Positions 42,550 to 52,667 are shown, counted from the stretch's first letter. The stretch: DNA of 53,381 bases from Ignisphaera sp. (GCA_028275825.1 JAPWTX010000008.1:1-53381); one strand, 5' to 3'. Made by a program: numbers and translations. The notes: generated from the sequence alone by a model not told the origin.

Positions 42550-43227
42550 TCAGCTTATAGCCCTTATCCTATCAACAGCCATTTTTGTAGCTCTATATGG
42601 GTCTGAACTCTTAGTGATGGCCGAACCTATCACAATTATTCTTGCACCACCACTGATAAAAAGATCGACATCTTCAGGTCTTATACCTCCAGCTATCGAC
42701 ACTACAATATCGCTTTCTGCCAACTCCTCAACTTCTTTAAGTAACTGTTTTGCACTTACACCTCTCTTTCGCTGCACATCCACGCCAACATGTAGGTTCA
42801 CAATATTTATGCCATAGCTTGCTAATCTGAAAGCACGTTCTATTGGGTTGTTGATGTAAATCATGTCAGCTATGAGATCTATTTTAAGGCTTTTACAAAT
42901 ATCATAAGCCTCTTTAATTACATCATCATCAATAATACCTAAAATGGTTATTGCATTAACACCTTCACTAGCATATGGGGTAAACTCTAGTGCAACAGCA
43001 TCAACAGTTTTTAAATCAGCTAAAATCAACTTTTCTTTAGCAATTTTTCTAAGTTCTCTTACAGCGAAGATTCCATAGGTTTTAGCTAATGGCGTGCCTA
43101 TCTCTACTATATCAGCATCAGCCTCAATGATTTTTGCTGCAATTTCAATAGCTGGTTTAAGGTCTGTGAGATCTAGTGCGACCTGCAACAAAGGTCTTTT
43201 AATAGCTTCTTGAAGCACTAAACCCAT
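42550..43227 (-). CDS. hps: 3-hexulose-6-phosphate synthase
   Basis: A 225-residue TIM-barrel protein of the OMP decarboxylase superfamily, hexulose-6-phosphate synthase branch. It shows LLQVALDLTDLKPAIEIA, DIVEIGTPLAKTYG, LILADLKTVDAVALEF with the D-x-K-x2-D metal/catalytic site, HVGVDVQRKRG and the phosphate site VSIAGGIRPEDVD ... VIGSAIT. In archaea lacking the oxidative pentose phosphate pathway it works in reverse with an isomerase to make ribulose-5-phosphate from fructose-6-phosphate, with formaldehyde as by-product. The isomerase (PHI) is not fused or adjacent. It starts 8 bp after the SerRS stop, so both share a transcript. Confidence 0.9.
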   Translation of the reverse strand: MGLVLQEAIKRPLLQVALDLTDLKPAIEIAAKIIEADADIVEIGTPLAKTYGIFAVRELRKIAKEKLILADLKTVDAVALEFTPYASEGVNAITILGIIDDDVIKEAYDICKSLKIDLIADMIYINNPIERAFRLASYGINIVNLHVGVDVQRKRGVSAKQLLKEVEELAESDIVVSIAGGIRPEDVDLFISGGARIIVIGSAITKSSDPYRATKMAVDRIRAIS

Positions 43228-43234
43228 TTCTTTA

Positions 43235-44833
43235 TCACCAGTTAAGTTTTGAGATAACTTGGTTTAGTAATTCCTTTCCTTCTTTTGTCCTAGGATAGCT
43301 CACAGATATAACTGATCGTGGAAATGGTGAGGCCTTAACATACTCAAGGAATTTTTTAGGCCAGTCATTAACATCGAAACCTTTTTGCGCCAGTAAAGCT
43401 AGTAACCACCTCTCACTACCAAAGCCTGAGCACCCTGTCCACAATATATCACCCTTGTTATGTTTGACTCTAAAAGGCTCCGTAAACTTTGTACCATGGA
43501 TAGATATATTGCCTATTTCTAGCCAATTCTTATTGTCTTCTCTCGGTCCTTTATAAGGAAGCCATGCTTCAAAATCTATTGTTCCCGGTACATCAATATT
43601 TATGCTCTTCACCTCTTCCTGTACAACACCACTTTGCTCGTAAAACCATGGTGTTACCCAAGCCATCCTCCACTCTAGTTCTAGAATTTTATCCATGAAG
43701 TATTCATATCGTTCTAAAAGTTTATTTCTGATCTCTATTACTTGTTCAGGTTTGCCAAGCCAAACAACTTCAATTCTATGAAACTCTATAACTCTTTCAA
43801 TACCATGTATTCCTCCAGATTCCCATCTAAATGATGGCCCACTCATGTCAAACCACTTTATTGGAAGAATGTTATCATCAAGTATTTCGTTTTCAAAAAA
43901 CCAGTAGAATGGTTCACACTGAGCAAAGCAAAGGAAGTATGTTGGAGGCTTTAAGTATTTCTGTAAATCCTCAGGCTCAATGCTATCCATGACATACATG
44001 CTATCTATGAGCTCCTCGAATTCTGATAAATCATAACTCTTGGGAAGTGATGCAAATACAATAGAATTTATAACACCCTTTAAATGCCCTGTTTTCAACC
44101 CTACCTCAAGTGGATACATTTTTGGAAATATTGCTTCCTGGAAGCCCAGTGGTTTTACAACTTCATCAAGAAATAGTTTCTTCAATGCATTGAGCAAGTG
44201 AGTTAATGGTGGTGTATAGAGCCACTGCCCTATGCTCATCCTTTTTATCCATCCTATTTCCTCTAAAATCTTATTGGGATCCATTGTAATGGGTTTCTGT
44301 ATTCTTATATCACTATTCTTTAGCAATACCCAATGCTCTGCCTTACCACCCCATTTCATTCTTTTCTCTTTTTCTTCGATAAGTTGCATTAACCTAAGGA
44401 ATAGAGGCCTCTTTAAGTCGTCTTCATATAGCTCGGTCAATTCAATAATTGTCTTACCATTAGCTTCTGTTATCCCCTTAATGAATGGCAATTTAAGTGA
44501 TATAGAGATTTTTGTATCTAGAATCACCTTGACATCCTTTAATGCAAGTTTACGTATACCAATTCTATACTTGTTTCCCATGCTATTTGCTAACACATTC
44601 TTCACTCTAAGTGAAGCCTCATCTAGTCTTACCTTAGTCCCTGTCTTAATCTTCATTATAATTGTATTTAAATTAGCATTGAATTCTGTTATTGTCGCAG
44701 CATCTTCAACCCTTCTAGCCCCTCTCTTGAGATAATCCTCATTAAGGAACTCCACGATTTTTGGCATATCATTAATAGCTTCGCTTGGGAGCGGCTTGCT
44801 TAAGGTTATTTCGAGTGTTCCTGTTAAAATCAT
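43235..44833 (-). CDS. serS: Seryl-tRNA synthetase, type 2 (methanogen-type)
   Basis: This is the atypical SerRS known mainly from methanogens, not the usual SerRS with a long coiled-coil arm. The 532-residue sequence has the special N-terminal alpha/beta domain (about 1-165) and a catalytic core. The zinc ligands are recognisable as Cys in CFAQCEPFYWFFE, Glu in EFHRIEVVWLG and Cys in LWTGCSGFGSERW. Motif 2 reads WFDMSGPSFRWESGG, and motif 3 includes TGCSGFGSERWLLALLAQKG. No standard SerRS gene is seen in the window. The hexulose-6-phosphate synthase gene follows after 8 bp. The type assignment is firm; whether this is the only SerRS of the organism is unknown. Confidence 0.93.
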   Translation of the reverse strand: MILTGTLEITLSKPLPSEAINDMPKIVEFLNEDYLKRGARRVEDAATITEFNANLNTIIMKIKTGTKVRLDEASLRVKNVLANSMGNKYRIGIRKLALKDVKVILDTKISISLKLPFIKGITEANGKTIIELTELYEDDLKRPLFLRLMQLIEEKEKRMKWGGKAEHWVLLKNSDIRIQKPITMDPNKILEEIGWIKRMSIGQWLYTPPLTHLLNALKKLFLDEVVKPLGFQEAIFPKMYPLEVGLKTGHLKGVINSIVFASLPKSYDLSEFEELIDSMYVMDSIEPEDLQKYLKPPTYFLCFAQCEPFYWFFENEILDDNILPIKWFDMSGPSFRWESGGIHGIERVIEFHRIEVVWLGKPEQVIEIRNKLLERYEYFMDKILELEWRMAWVTPWFYEQSGVVQEEVKSINIDVPGTIDFEAWLPYKGPREDNKNWLEIGNISIHGTKFTEPFRVKHNKGDILWTGCSGFGSERWLLALLAQKGFDVNDWPKKFLEYVKASPFPRSVISVSYPRTKEGKELLNQVISKLNW

Positions 44834-44937
44834 GAGGAGTCACGGGGAAACATAACTATGCTATAGTACCTTCAGTCTCATATTACAAAGTATTTATAGC
44901 TCGAAATATAAGTTATGTTGAGTCAAGTACATTGTAG

Positions 44938-45690
44938 GTGGAAACAATGTTGGATTTTCAAGAGATTGCAAGATATGACAGACAAATAAGATTATTTGGT
45001 GTTGAAGGCCAAGAAAAGCTAAAGAAGACAAGTGTTCTAGTGGTTGGTGCTGGGGGTTTAGGTACAGTAGTTACAGTGTATTTAGCCTATGCGGGAATAG
45101 GAAAACTTATATTACTTGACGAAGGTCTTGTAGAGCTTTCGAATCTCAATAGGCAGATACTTTATGTAGAAGCTGATATAGGTAAGCCCAAGGCGCATGT
45201 TGCATGTAAAAAGTTGCAAGAGATCAATTCTAAACTTGTGTTAAACTGCTATGCTCAGAAATTTGATAGAGAGTTAGGGGAAAAACTTGTCAGAGATGTA
45301 GATATAGTAGTTGATGCTTTGGATAACTGGGAAACCAGAATGATCCTAAACGAGATTTGTGTAAAGTACAGAAAGCCATTGGTACACGCTGGGGTAAATG
45401 GGTGGTATGGTCAAATAACCACTATAATACCAGGCAAAACACCTTGCCTTTATTGCATAAGACCTTATCGGTCTAGTGAAAAGCAGAGATCTAGAGAGGT
45501 GATAAGTATAATTGGGGTTACGCCAGGTGTACTTGGAATATTAGAAGCTACAGAAGTACTAAAACTAGCTCTGGGCATTGGCGAAACTCTGCAAGGCAGA
45601 ATACTGTTTATAGATTTGCTAAGCCTCGAATTTAAAACTTTTGAAATTAAACGAAACCCTGCATGTCCTATTTGTGGTAATGTACATTAG
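44938..45690 (+). CDS. E1-like adenylyltransferase (MoeB/ThiF/UBA family)
   Basis: A 250-residue ATP-dependent adenylyltransferase that activates the C-terminus of a small sulfur-carrier protein or ubiquitin-like modifier. It has RYDRQIRLFGVEGQEKLKK, the nucleotide site VLVVGAGGLGTVV, LLDEGLVELSNLNRQILY, DALDNWETRMILNE and two zinc-binding pairs (CLYC and CPIC) as in MoeB. There is no rhodanese domain. The local context (two moeA genes) hints at molybdopterin-synthase activation, but archaeal SAMP/Urm1-like partners and thiamine synthesis remain possible. It is monocistronic, with a start at ATG 44938; the ATG at 44947 is also possible. Confidence 0.9.
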   Translation: METMLDFQEIARYDRQIRLFGVEGQEKLKKTSVLVVGAGGLGTVVTVYLAYAGIGKLILLDEGLVELSNLNRQILYVEADIGKPKAHVACKKLQEINSKLVLNCYAQKFDRELGEKLVRDVDIVVDALDNWETRMILNEICVKYRKPLVHAGVNGWYGQITTIIPGKTPCLYCIRPYRSSEKQRSREVISIIGVTPGVLGILEATEVLKLALGIGETLQGRILFIDLLSLEFKTFEIKRNPACPICGNVH

Positions 45691-45789
45691 CAACAGATGA
45701 AATATCGTCTTTCTGCAAATGAAATTATAAATATTTTGAACTTTTCTCTCTACAACTCTGTACCTAAAGAAGCGGTATGAAACAGAATG

Positions 45790-47583
45790 CTATGAAACAG
45801 CTTCACTAACTAGACCTAGCTTTGTCAAGTACTCCAAGGCTTTGAGTATAACATCTTTTTCCACAATCCTACAATATTCAAGGGATATATAGTCAATTAT
45901 TTCAGTTACTGTTAGAGTGTTATGCAAGAGTATGAGTGGGATGTATCTCATTACTATAAAGTTGGTGAAATCATCATCAATAAGCCTTATGAATTCCTTG
46001 AAATCATTTTTTGTAAGATTCTTAGCCAGGTATCTTAAGCTAAGAATACCTCTGGGCCCGACATATCTATATCTCTTATCTTCTGCATGAATATTATTTA
46101 TTGAAGTAGTGAAAGTGATGCCATGTTTTTCAAAGCATTGTTTTATAGCAAGATAACTACTTTTAAATTCTCTATAAGATTTCATCAGTGTATTAATGTC
46201 GAGCTCAAGAGCCTCGAGATTTGAAGCAGCAATTGAGAAAGCACCTACGGCTATGCCTATATCCCTTGCAATTTCTATATCAAATTTAGTTATATCATCT
46301 TCGCTACTATGGTAAAAGACGTCAGGCCACTGATTTATCATTACAGATGGTATAGAGAATTGCATGTAAATATCATGATCACTTCCACCCTCATATGGAA
46401 GTACATCAAATTTATACCTATTTATTCTAGTTACACCATTGAATGATTTATTGTTATAACTTATTGTATTTAAGAGCATTTTTAGCAAGAGAGATTCATA
46501 TAGTTCATTTGTTAAGAAACGTGGTGGCAGTATTAAATTAAGCGTTGATTTTGTAATTTCCTGTTTTTCTCCAATCATGTCTAAATTTACCCCGAACTCT
46601 ATTTCAGCTTTTTCTTCACTTTTCTTAATTAAGTAAGGTAGTGATCCATAGTACTCAGGAAACAGTACAAATGCAATGCATTTCTTGCTAGAGAGCTTAA
46701 GAGCATTTCTTGATATTCCTCTATCTATAGCAGAGGCCATTTCGAGGACCACAGCTACACCACTAATGTTGTCATTTATTTCACCCTTAGGATGGCAGTA
46801 ATGGGCATAAATATGAAGTTCACCTTTATCACAACTCTCACCTTGGTGTAATACAGCTTCAATAACTCTTATCTTTGCAGTATTTCTATAACGCGATTTT
46901 ATATCTATTCTTATAACAACTCTCTCTCCTCTTTCTAATAATGAGAGGATTCTATTAGCCGCATTCCTAGATATGGCAGCTGCTGGAGCAGTGTATTTTG
47001 CTATATCTTCAGGAGTGAGGAATAATGATAAGTAGGGGATAGCGTTTTCAGGAACATTCATTCTGTAAAAGAGAAACCCAGAAGCACCAGCATTAGCAGT
47101 ATTTGTGTAAACAATGTAAGGAGCACCATAACTTAGCACAATTTTGTTCTTTAACTTATCTAGGGTTGAAGGCTCTAAATCTATGCCTTTTCCAATGTAT
47201 ATAACTTCACCTTCAACTAAACCAGGGGGAGAATGGGCAACAGCACAGAGCCTTGATTCAATAGAGCTTGCTAATCTCATGTGAAAGGGTTTAACCATTT
47301 CAATTTGACACATTTCTAAATCCCAACCAATTACAGGAAGATGGAGGCCATATACTTTAGAATAGTCGAATTCATACATGTGAACATCAAAAGTTGAGTT
47401 CCTTTTCAGAGATGCATAGATATGTTCGCTAGCTTTTTCAAGTTCCGAAGATCCTTGAATTCTATGAAACTTTGAAATCTCAATAAGATATTCAGCAAGC
47501 TCGGATGTCGAAAATGTTTCGCGAAGTGTTTCCAATATTGAGGAGATTTTCATAAGGAATGACCTTCTTATTTTAGAGTGCAT
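45790..47583 (-). CDS. M28-family metallopeptidase with PA-like insert
   Basis: A 597-residue zinc peptidase of the M28 (aminopeptidase Y) clan. Zinc and catalytic residues are visible in HIYAHYCHPKGEINDNISGV (His and Asp), LFPEYYGS (Glu), NLDMIGE (Asp), EGGSDHDIYMQFSIPSVM and FYHSSEDDITKFD (His). Residues about 110-250 (VEGEVIYIGKGIDLEPSTLD, NAGASGFLFYR) look like a PA-type lid domain. The C-terminal 110 residues are helical and may form a winged-helix-like domain. No signal peptide is evident, so it is probably cytoplasmic. The first ATG at 47583 lies just after a predicted transcription start; a second at 47550 has a weak ribosome-binding site. It is divergent from the flavoprotein gene. 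Confidence 0.85.
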   Translation of the reverse strand: MHSKIRRSFLMKISSILETLRETFSTSELAEYLIEISKFHRIQGSSELEKASEHIYASLKRNSTFDVHMYEFDYSKVYGLHLPVIGWDLEMCQIEMVKPFHMRLASSIESRLCAVAHSPPGLVEGEVIYIGKGIDLEPSTLDKLKNKIVLSYGAPYIVYTNTANAGASGFLFYRMNVPENAIPYLSLFLTPEDIAKYTAPAAAISRNAANRILSLLERGERVVIRIDIKSRYRNTAKIRVIEAVLHQGESCDKGELHIYAHYCHPKGEINDNISGVAVVLEMASAIDRGISRNALKLSSKKCIAFVLFPEYYGSLPYLIKKSEEKAEIEFGVNLDMIGEKQEITKSTLNLILPPRFLTNELYESLLLKMLLNTISYNNKSFNGVTRINRYKFDVLPYEGGSDHDIYMQFSIPSVMINQWPDVFYHSSEDDITKFDIEIARDIGIAVGAFSIAASNLEALELDINTLMKSYREFKSSYLAIKQCFEKHGITFTTSINNIHAEDKRYRYVGPRGILSLRYLAKNLTKNDFKEFIRLIDDDFTNFIVMRYIPLILLHNTLTVTEIIDYISLEYCRIVEKDVILKALEYLTKLGLVSEAVS

Positions 47584-47628
47584 TAAGCTTAAGACCCAAA
47601 TTAAGCTTTTAATATGTAATGCTAAAGA

Positions 47629-48783
47629 GTGCTACATAGTGATATACTGTTGGAAATAGCAGTTATTGGAGGAGGTATTGCAGGTCTTCTAACAGCATAT
47701 TACTTAACGAAGTTTGGTGTAACTGTTACGTTATTTGAGAAAAGTAGAGGTATTCCACGAAGACATTGTACAGGTATTGTTTCTCACGAAACTTTGCATA
47801 ATATTCCTCTTGCCAAGAAATTTGTAATAAGTAAATACTCCTCTATGGAGATCTTCATAGGCACCTCTTTAGCTAGAATAGAGATAACATCTCCTAATAG
47901 CTTTGCATATAGAATTGATAGAACAGGGCATGAAACTGCATTACAAGATCTCTTAAAATGCTTAGGTGTTGAGATGAAATTTCTCCACAATGTTTTAGAT
48001 GTTAATAGAGAAAGCTATGGCTGGGGCCTAGCCATAGAGCATGAGAACAGCATAGTTAAAAAGTCATTCAAGAAAATAGCTGTGGCAGATGGCTATCCAG
48101 GTAGAGTATCAAGAAAAGCTGGCTGTAGTGCTGTAGCTATTCCGCTTAGTGCTATTCAAAGAGACTTTACTGTTATGGGTTTGAATACTGCAAATTCTCT
48201 ATATGTATACATAAATCCAAAGTTATTAGGTTATGGTTTTGCATGGCTTGCACCATTTAATGAAAATGATGTGACAATAGGCCTTGCCACATCGTACAAA
48301 GTTTCGCCAATAATCTATAAGCACATCTTAAGGTTCTTTAGCAAGGCTTTAAATTTGAATGTAGGCAATCCTTTAGGTGATTACTATGGTGGCACCATTT
48401 TAATGGGATACCCAGAGAAATTCTTAAGCAAAGATTTTAATGTAGTGTGCATAGGTGACTCAGTAAGCATGATAAAAAGTATTAGTGGTGGAGGTCTTTA
48501 TGGAATAGCAAGATATTCTTACATACTCTCTAAGGCATTACTTCAAGGAATTGTAAAGAACGTGGACATCGCATCTCTTTCTAATGAGTTTAAAAAGCAA
48601 TTTCGTATAAAGCAATTCACCTGGTCTAAGCAGAGCCTGTATGTAGTTAAGAAATTACTTGAAGTTATTGCGATTGCTGGGCATGAAATAAAAATCATTT
48701 TAACAAATGCAAAGCATTTTGATGCCCATGAAAAGATATGGCTTGACGTTATTTACAGTATTATGCGAGGTACAATGATATGA
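47629..48783 (+). CDS. Geranylgeranyl-reductase-family FAD-dependent oxidoreductase
   Basis: A 384-residue flavoprotein of the geranylgeranyl reductase/FixC family. The N-terminal FAD site is EIAVIGGGIAGLLTAYYL, the next family element is FEKSRGIPRRHCTGIVS with the PxxHCTG-type motif, and the late FAD-contact region is IGDSVSMIKSISGGGLYG. In archaea such enzymes hydrogenate the isoprenoid chains of ether lipids or quinones. This paralog is shorter and divergent from typical digeranylgeranylglycerophospholipid reductase. The GTG at 47629 would give a leaderless start, and the TTG at 47650 is an alternative. A TATA-like CTTTTAATATG (about 47606) lies in the shared divergent promoter. Confidence 0.82.
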   Translation: MLHSDILLEIAVIGGGIAGLLTAYYLTKFGVTVTLFEKSRGIPRRHCTGIVSHETLHNIPLAKKFVISKYSSMEIFIGTSLARIEITSPNSFAYRIDRTGHETALQDLLKCLGVEMKFLHNVLDVNRESYGWGLAIEHENSIVKKSFKKIAVADGYPGRVSRKAGCSAVAIPLSAIQRDFTVMGLNTANSLYVYINPKLLGYGFAWLAPFNENDVTIGLATSYKVSPIIYKHILRFFSKALNLNVGNPLGDYYGGTILMGYPEKFLSKDFNVVCIGDSVSMIKSISGGGLYGIARYSYILSKALLQGIVKNVDIASLSNEFKKQFRIKQFTWSKQSLYVVKKLLEVIAIAGHEIKIILTNAKHFDAHEKIWLDVIYSIMRGTMI

Positions 48784-48861
48784 TCAAATTGTTAAATTAA
48801 AATTAACCTATTTATAGCTACACACCTTTACCTTAATACCTAGAATTAGGTGTTTAATTTT

Positions 48862-49899
48862 ATGAATAGCAAGGACAGGATTTCATTGGTACACGGATTT
48901 GGAGGTAAAGAAACCTACGAACTTTTAGATAGAATTATCTTCTCAAAGTTACCATTAAATTTGAAAAGAGTTGAAGGTGGTGTAGGGCTTGAGGTGCTTG
49001 ATGATGGAGCTGTAATAAAATTTGGAGATAAGAATGTGGTTATAACTCTGGATAGCTATACTATTAAGCCTGTGATCTTTCCTGGAGGATCTATAGGTAC
49101 GCTGGCAGTTTCTGGTACTGTTAATGACCTTGTTGTCATGGGGGCACAGCCAATAGCATTTGCAGATTCTGTAGTTGTTGAAGAGGGATTTGATGTAGGG
49201 CTACTTAATAAAGTAGTAGATGATATGCTCAAATTGCTTATGGAACTTAGAATACCTCTAATTGGCGGCGACTTTAAGGTGATGCCAAAAGGATCTCTAG
49301 ATGGTATGGTGATAACATCTGTAGGTATAGGTGTAGCTAGGAACCCAATTATTGACATCAATATAACCCCGGGAGATAGGATAATTGTTACGGATCCTAT
49401 AGCATCTCATGGTGCTGTAATTCTTGCAGCACAGCTGGGTATGCTTGACAAGCTTGAGGGTATTAGGAGTGATGTCAAGCCATTAATAGGGATTCTTCCA
49501 GTAATAGATAAATACTCTGACTATATTCATGCAGCCCGGGATCCTACAAGAGGTGGCTTGGCTGCAATACTGAATGAGTGGGCGCGTCAAACTAATGTCA
49601 CAATAGTAATAGAAAGAGAAAAAATACCTATAGAAGATAATGTAAGGGATTTCTTAGAGGCTATGGGTATAGATCCCCTTACAATGGCTAGCGAAGGCGT
49701 AGCTGTAATAGCGGTTGCAGATACATATGCAGATGATATTGCTAAGGATCTGCGCTCCAGGGGCTTTAGAGCATCTGTTGTTGGATATGTTGAGAAGCCG
49801 AGGAATGAGTTCCTCAGGGGTAAGGTGGTGGCAATAACTGAGATAGGTGGAAGGGTAGTGGTTGAGGCTAGAGGGTACAACCTTCCAAGAATATGTTGA
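48862..49899 (+). CDS. hypE: Hydrogenase maturation protein HypE
   Basis: HypE makes the thiocyanate that becomes the CN ligand of [NiFe]-hydrogenase iron. The sequence (345 residues from ATG 48862) has HGFGGKETYELLDRIIFSKL, the ATP-grasp-like PurM fold motif VVITLDSYTIKPVIFPGGSI, GTVNDLVVMGAQP, VTDPIASHGA, AARDPTRGGLAAILNEWA and the mandatory C-terminal PRIC, whose Cys is carbamoylated by HypF. The frame is open from GTG 48850, but GGTG lies 9 nt before the ATG at 48862. hypF starts 6 bp after the stop, so the two genes are coupled. Confidence 0.95.
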   Translation: MNSKDRISLVHGFGGKETYELLDRIIFSKLPLNLKRVEGGVGLEVLDDGAVIKFGDKNVVITLDSYTIKPVIFPGGSIGTLAVSGTVNDLVVMGAQPIAFADSVVVEEGFDVGLLNKVVDDMLKLLMELRIPLIGGDFKVMPKGSLDGMVITSVGIGVARNPIIDINITPGDRIIVTDPIASHGAVILAAQLGMLDKLEGIRSDVKPLIGILPVIDKYSDYIHAARDPTRGGLAAILNEWARQTNVTIVIEREKIPIEDNVRDFLEAMGIDPLTMASEGVAVIAVADTYADDIAKDLRSRGFRASVVGYVEKPRNEFLRGKVVAITEIGGRVVVEARGYNLPRIC

Positions 49900-49905
49900 G
49901 CAGAA

Positions 49906-52251
49906 ATGGTCAAGGCAATTAAAATCTTTGTAAGTGGTCTTGTGCAAGGTATAGGATTTAGACCAGCGATTCATAGAGCAGCTGTGTATTCAAACGTTAG
50001 AGGCTATGTTAAAAATTTGGGGGGCTCAGAGGTAGAAATCTATGTTGAGGGTGAAGAGGAAAACATAAAATCTTTTATAAACTCATTATCACGCTTTCTA
50101 CCTCCGTATACAATAATTGAAGAGGTGCACATGCATTATGAAAATCCTCACAACCTAAGCAGGTTCATTATTGAGAAAAGCAGTGGTGCACTAGTCAAAA
50201 AATCCATGATACCTCCAGATATTGGTATTTGTGAGCATTGTTTGAAAGAGGTTTTAGATCCAAGTAACAGGAGATATCGGTATCCGTTTAATTCCTGTGC
50301 GTGGTGTGGGCCCAGATATTCAATGATGTATGGTATTCCATATGATAGAGAAAATACTAGCATGAGAAAATATCGGTTGTGTGATGAGTGCGAGAAGGAA
50401 TATGGGGATATAAATAATGTTAGGAGGCATCATGCACAAGGAATTAGCTGTCCGAGAGATGGCCCTCAACTTTATTTGTATACTTCAAATGGTGAAGCCA
50501 TAGATGTAAATGATCCTATCAGGGAGGTTGCAAAGCTTATTGATGAAGGGTTTATAGTTGCTGTCAAGGGTGTTGGGGGCTATCATATTGCATGTCTAGC
50601 AACAGATGATAATGTTGTTCTGAAACTTAGGAAAAGAAAGAAGAGACCTTCACAGCCCTTTGCCATAATGGCTTTGGATCTAGACACTTTATCGAGACTG
50701 ATATATTTTGTACCCCCCTCATCTATAGACTTACTGCTTTCACCGCAAAGACCGATAGTGCTACTTCCGAAAAGAGAAGGCAGCCCAGTGTCTTATTATG
50801 TATCTCCTGGTATGGATGTTGAAGGAGTATTCCTCCCATATACGGCTTTGCACTATTTGCTATTGCAAGAGGTAAGAGATAGGTTTCTCATTATGACTAG
50901 TGGTAATGTGCATGGCCAACCTATGTGTAGAACTGAAGAATGTGTATTTAAGAAGTTAGGAAATGTAATTGACTATGTGCTTGTGCACGATAGAGAAATT
51001 GTTAACAGAGTGGATGACTCTGTAATAAGGTTTACTAATGGGGAGTATGTATTTCTTAGAAGAGGTAGAGGTTATGCTCCTATGTGGCTGAGGACCCCAT
51101 TTAATCTAGATAGAGAAGTTATAGCAATAGGTGCAGAGCTACAAACTGCTGCGGCAATAGGATTTGAGGATAAAGTAGTATTAACACCTTACGTAGGCGA
51201 TCTAGATAATGTTGAAACAATGGAGGAATTGGGGGAAATGCTAAGGTTTTTAATGAGAAGCTATGGTATTGAATTCACAGAATCTATTGTTATGGTTACA
51301 GATAAGCATCCTGGATATGCTAGTAGGCAACTAGCATATGAAATTTGCAGCAAATATGGGTGCAATGTAATGGAGGTACAGCATCACTATGCACATATCT
51401 TATCTGTATTAGCTGATAGAGGTCTAAAGGTTGAAAATAATATCATTGGTATAGCAATTGATGGAACAGGTTATGGCGATGATGGAACTCTTTGGGGTGG
51501 AGAAATAATGGTGGTAAATTCTGAGGGTTACAATAGGGCAGGCTCCTTAGAATCAATTCCAATTACAAGTGAAAAAGATATTGAATATCCCATTAGATTG
51601 CTTGTTGCAACATTGGCAAAAATATTTGGATCCCAAGTTTATGAAATTATTGAGGCTATTTCGCAGAGTATATATATTTCAGAACTTGAGAGAGAAATTG
51701 TTGTTAGGAGTGTGTTTGAAGGTCGTTATATAGAGTCTTCAAGTGTTGGAAGGTTTCTAGACATGGTGTCGGCTTTACTAGGAGTTTGTCATTATAGAAG
51801 TTATGAAGGAGAACCAGCAATAATGTTAGAAGCTGTAGCTAGAGGAGGTAAATTGATAGATGAACTAGAATACATAGATGTAAGATATAGAGATATGTTT
51901 AGAATAGACACACTCAGTTATATGGTAAAACTTCTCTATGTAATACAGCAATACAACAATGTAGCCAATATGTATAAACTGAATGATATAGCATATACTA
52001 TCCAAATAGCCCTTGGAAGAGCTTTAGCAAGTGCTGCTCTAAAGAGCTTATATGGCAGGAGAAATATAGAGCAGTATGTAGTTGTTGGTGGTGGCGCAGC
52101 TGTCAATAGCTACATTATAAAGGGAATTATGAATGTACTTAAGGAAGCCAATGTAAAGGTTTATCTGCCTAAGAAAATACCTCCAAATGATGGTGGAATA
52201 GCGTTAGGGCAAGTTTATGCCTACTACATGAGCAAAGCATTCAAAAATTAA
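49906..52251 (+). CDS. hypF: Carbamoyltransferase HypF
   Basis: HypF converts carbamoyl phosphate into the carbamoyl group loaded onto HypE. Domains in order: acylphosphatase (about 1-90, VSGLVQGIGFRPAIHRAA), two zinc fingers (about 105-180, CEHC...CAWC and CDEC...CPRD with HH), a YrdC-like nucleotide domain (about 205-390, KGVGGYHIACLATDD and KRKKRPSQPFAIM) and a Kae1-like carbamoyltransferase domain (about 395-775, VQHHYAHILSVLADRG, IGIAIDGTGYGDDGTLWGGE, VGGGAAVN). The length of 781 residues is normal and all domains look intact. HypC, HypD, HypA and HypB are not in the window. Confidence 0.96.
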   Translation: MVKAIKIFVSGLVQGIGFRPAIHRAAVYSNVRGYVKNLGGSEVEIYVEGEEENIKSFINSLSRFLPPYTIIEEVHMHYENPHNLSRFIIEKSSGALVKKSMIPPDIGICEHCLKEVLDPSNRRYRYPFNSCAWCGPRYSMMYGIPYDRENTSMRKYRLCDECEKEYGDINNVRRHHAQGISCPRDGPQLYLYTSNGEAIDVNDPIREVAKLIDEGFIVAVKGVGGYHIACLATDDNVVLKLRKRKKRPSQPFAIMALDLDTLSRLIYFVPPSSIDLLLSPQRPIVLLPKREGSPVSYYVSPGMDVEGVFLPYTALHYLLLQEVRDRFLIMTSGNVHGQPMCRTEECVFKKLGNVIDYVLVHDREIVNRVDDSVIRFTNGEYVFLRRGRGYAPMWLRTPFNLDREVIAIGAELQTAAAIGFEDKVVLTPYVGDLDNVETMEELGEMLRFLMRSYGIEFTESIVMVTDKHPGYASRQLAYEICSKYGCNVMEVQHHYAHILSVLADRGLKVENNIIGIAIDGTGYGDDGTLWGGEIMVVNSEGYNRAGSLESIPITSEKDIEYPIRLLVATLAKIFGSQVYEIIEAISQSIYISELEREIVVRSVFEGRYIESSSVGRFLDMVSALLGVCHYRSYEGEPAIMLEAVARGGKLIDELEYIDVRYRDMFRIDTLSYMVKLLYVIQQYNNVANMYKLNDIAYTIQIALGRALASAALKSLYGRRNIEQYVVVGGGAAVNSYIIKGIMNVLKEANVKVYLPKKIPPNDGGIALGQVYAYYMSKAFKN

Positions 52252-52667
52252 AGGTTATCACATCATGGTAAATGATTTTGGTTAACTGTAACCAGTTTTA
52301 ATTAGCTTTTAACATTATAAGTTATTGCTGATATTGTATGAAAGTTTTAAGTTAGATTTTTGAAGATAACAAGCTAGGTGCATGGAATACGATATAGTAC
52401 TTTGTCCTTAAATTCATTCAATTCATAGATTTGATGATGATTACCATAGGTCCAATAGTAGCTAAGGATTGTAAGTTTTTCTTAGTTTAGAGACCTCTTA
52501 ATATAAGCATCTATTTATAATTCAATTCAGATAAGCAGTAGTTCTATATTTAAAGTATTAAAATGTAATTATAATAGTCTTTATACTAATTTATAGCTTA
52601 GTGGTAGAGGTTGTATAAGTTAAGTTTTTAAGCCTAGTCATTGACTAAGGTACCGAGGTAAAGTGCA
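52252..52667 (+). promoter_or_regulatory. Intergenic region and hydrogenase operon promoter with palindrome
   Basis: No gene is seen in the 416 bases. A TATA-like GTTTTTAAGCC lies at about 52624-52634. Immediately after it TAGTCA-T-TGACTA (52635-52647), extended by CC/GG with one offset base, forms a palindrome near the expected start site. GAGGT at 52653-52659 precedes the TTG start at 52668 with about 8 nt spacing. The palindrome is a candidate operator for a redox or hydrogen-metabolism regulator. Confidence 0.5.
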
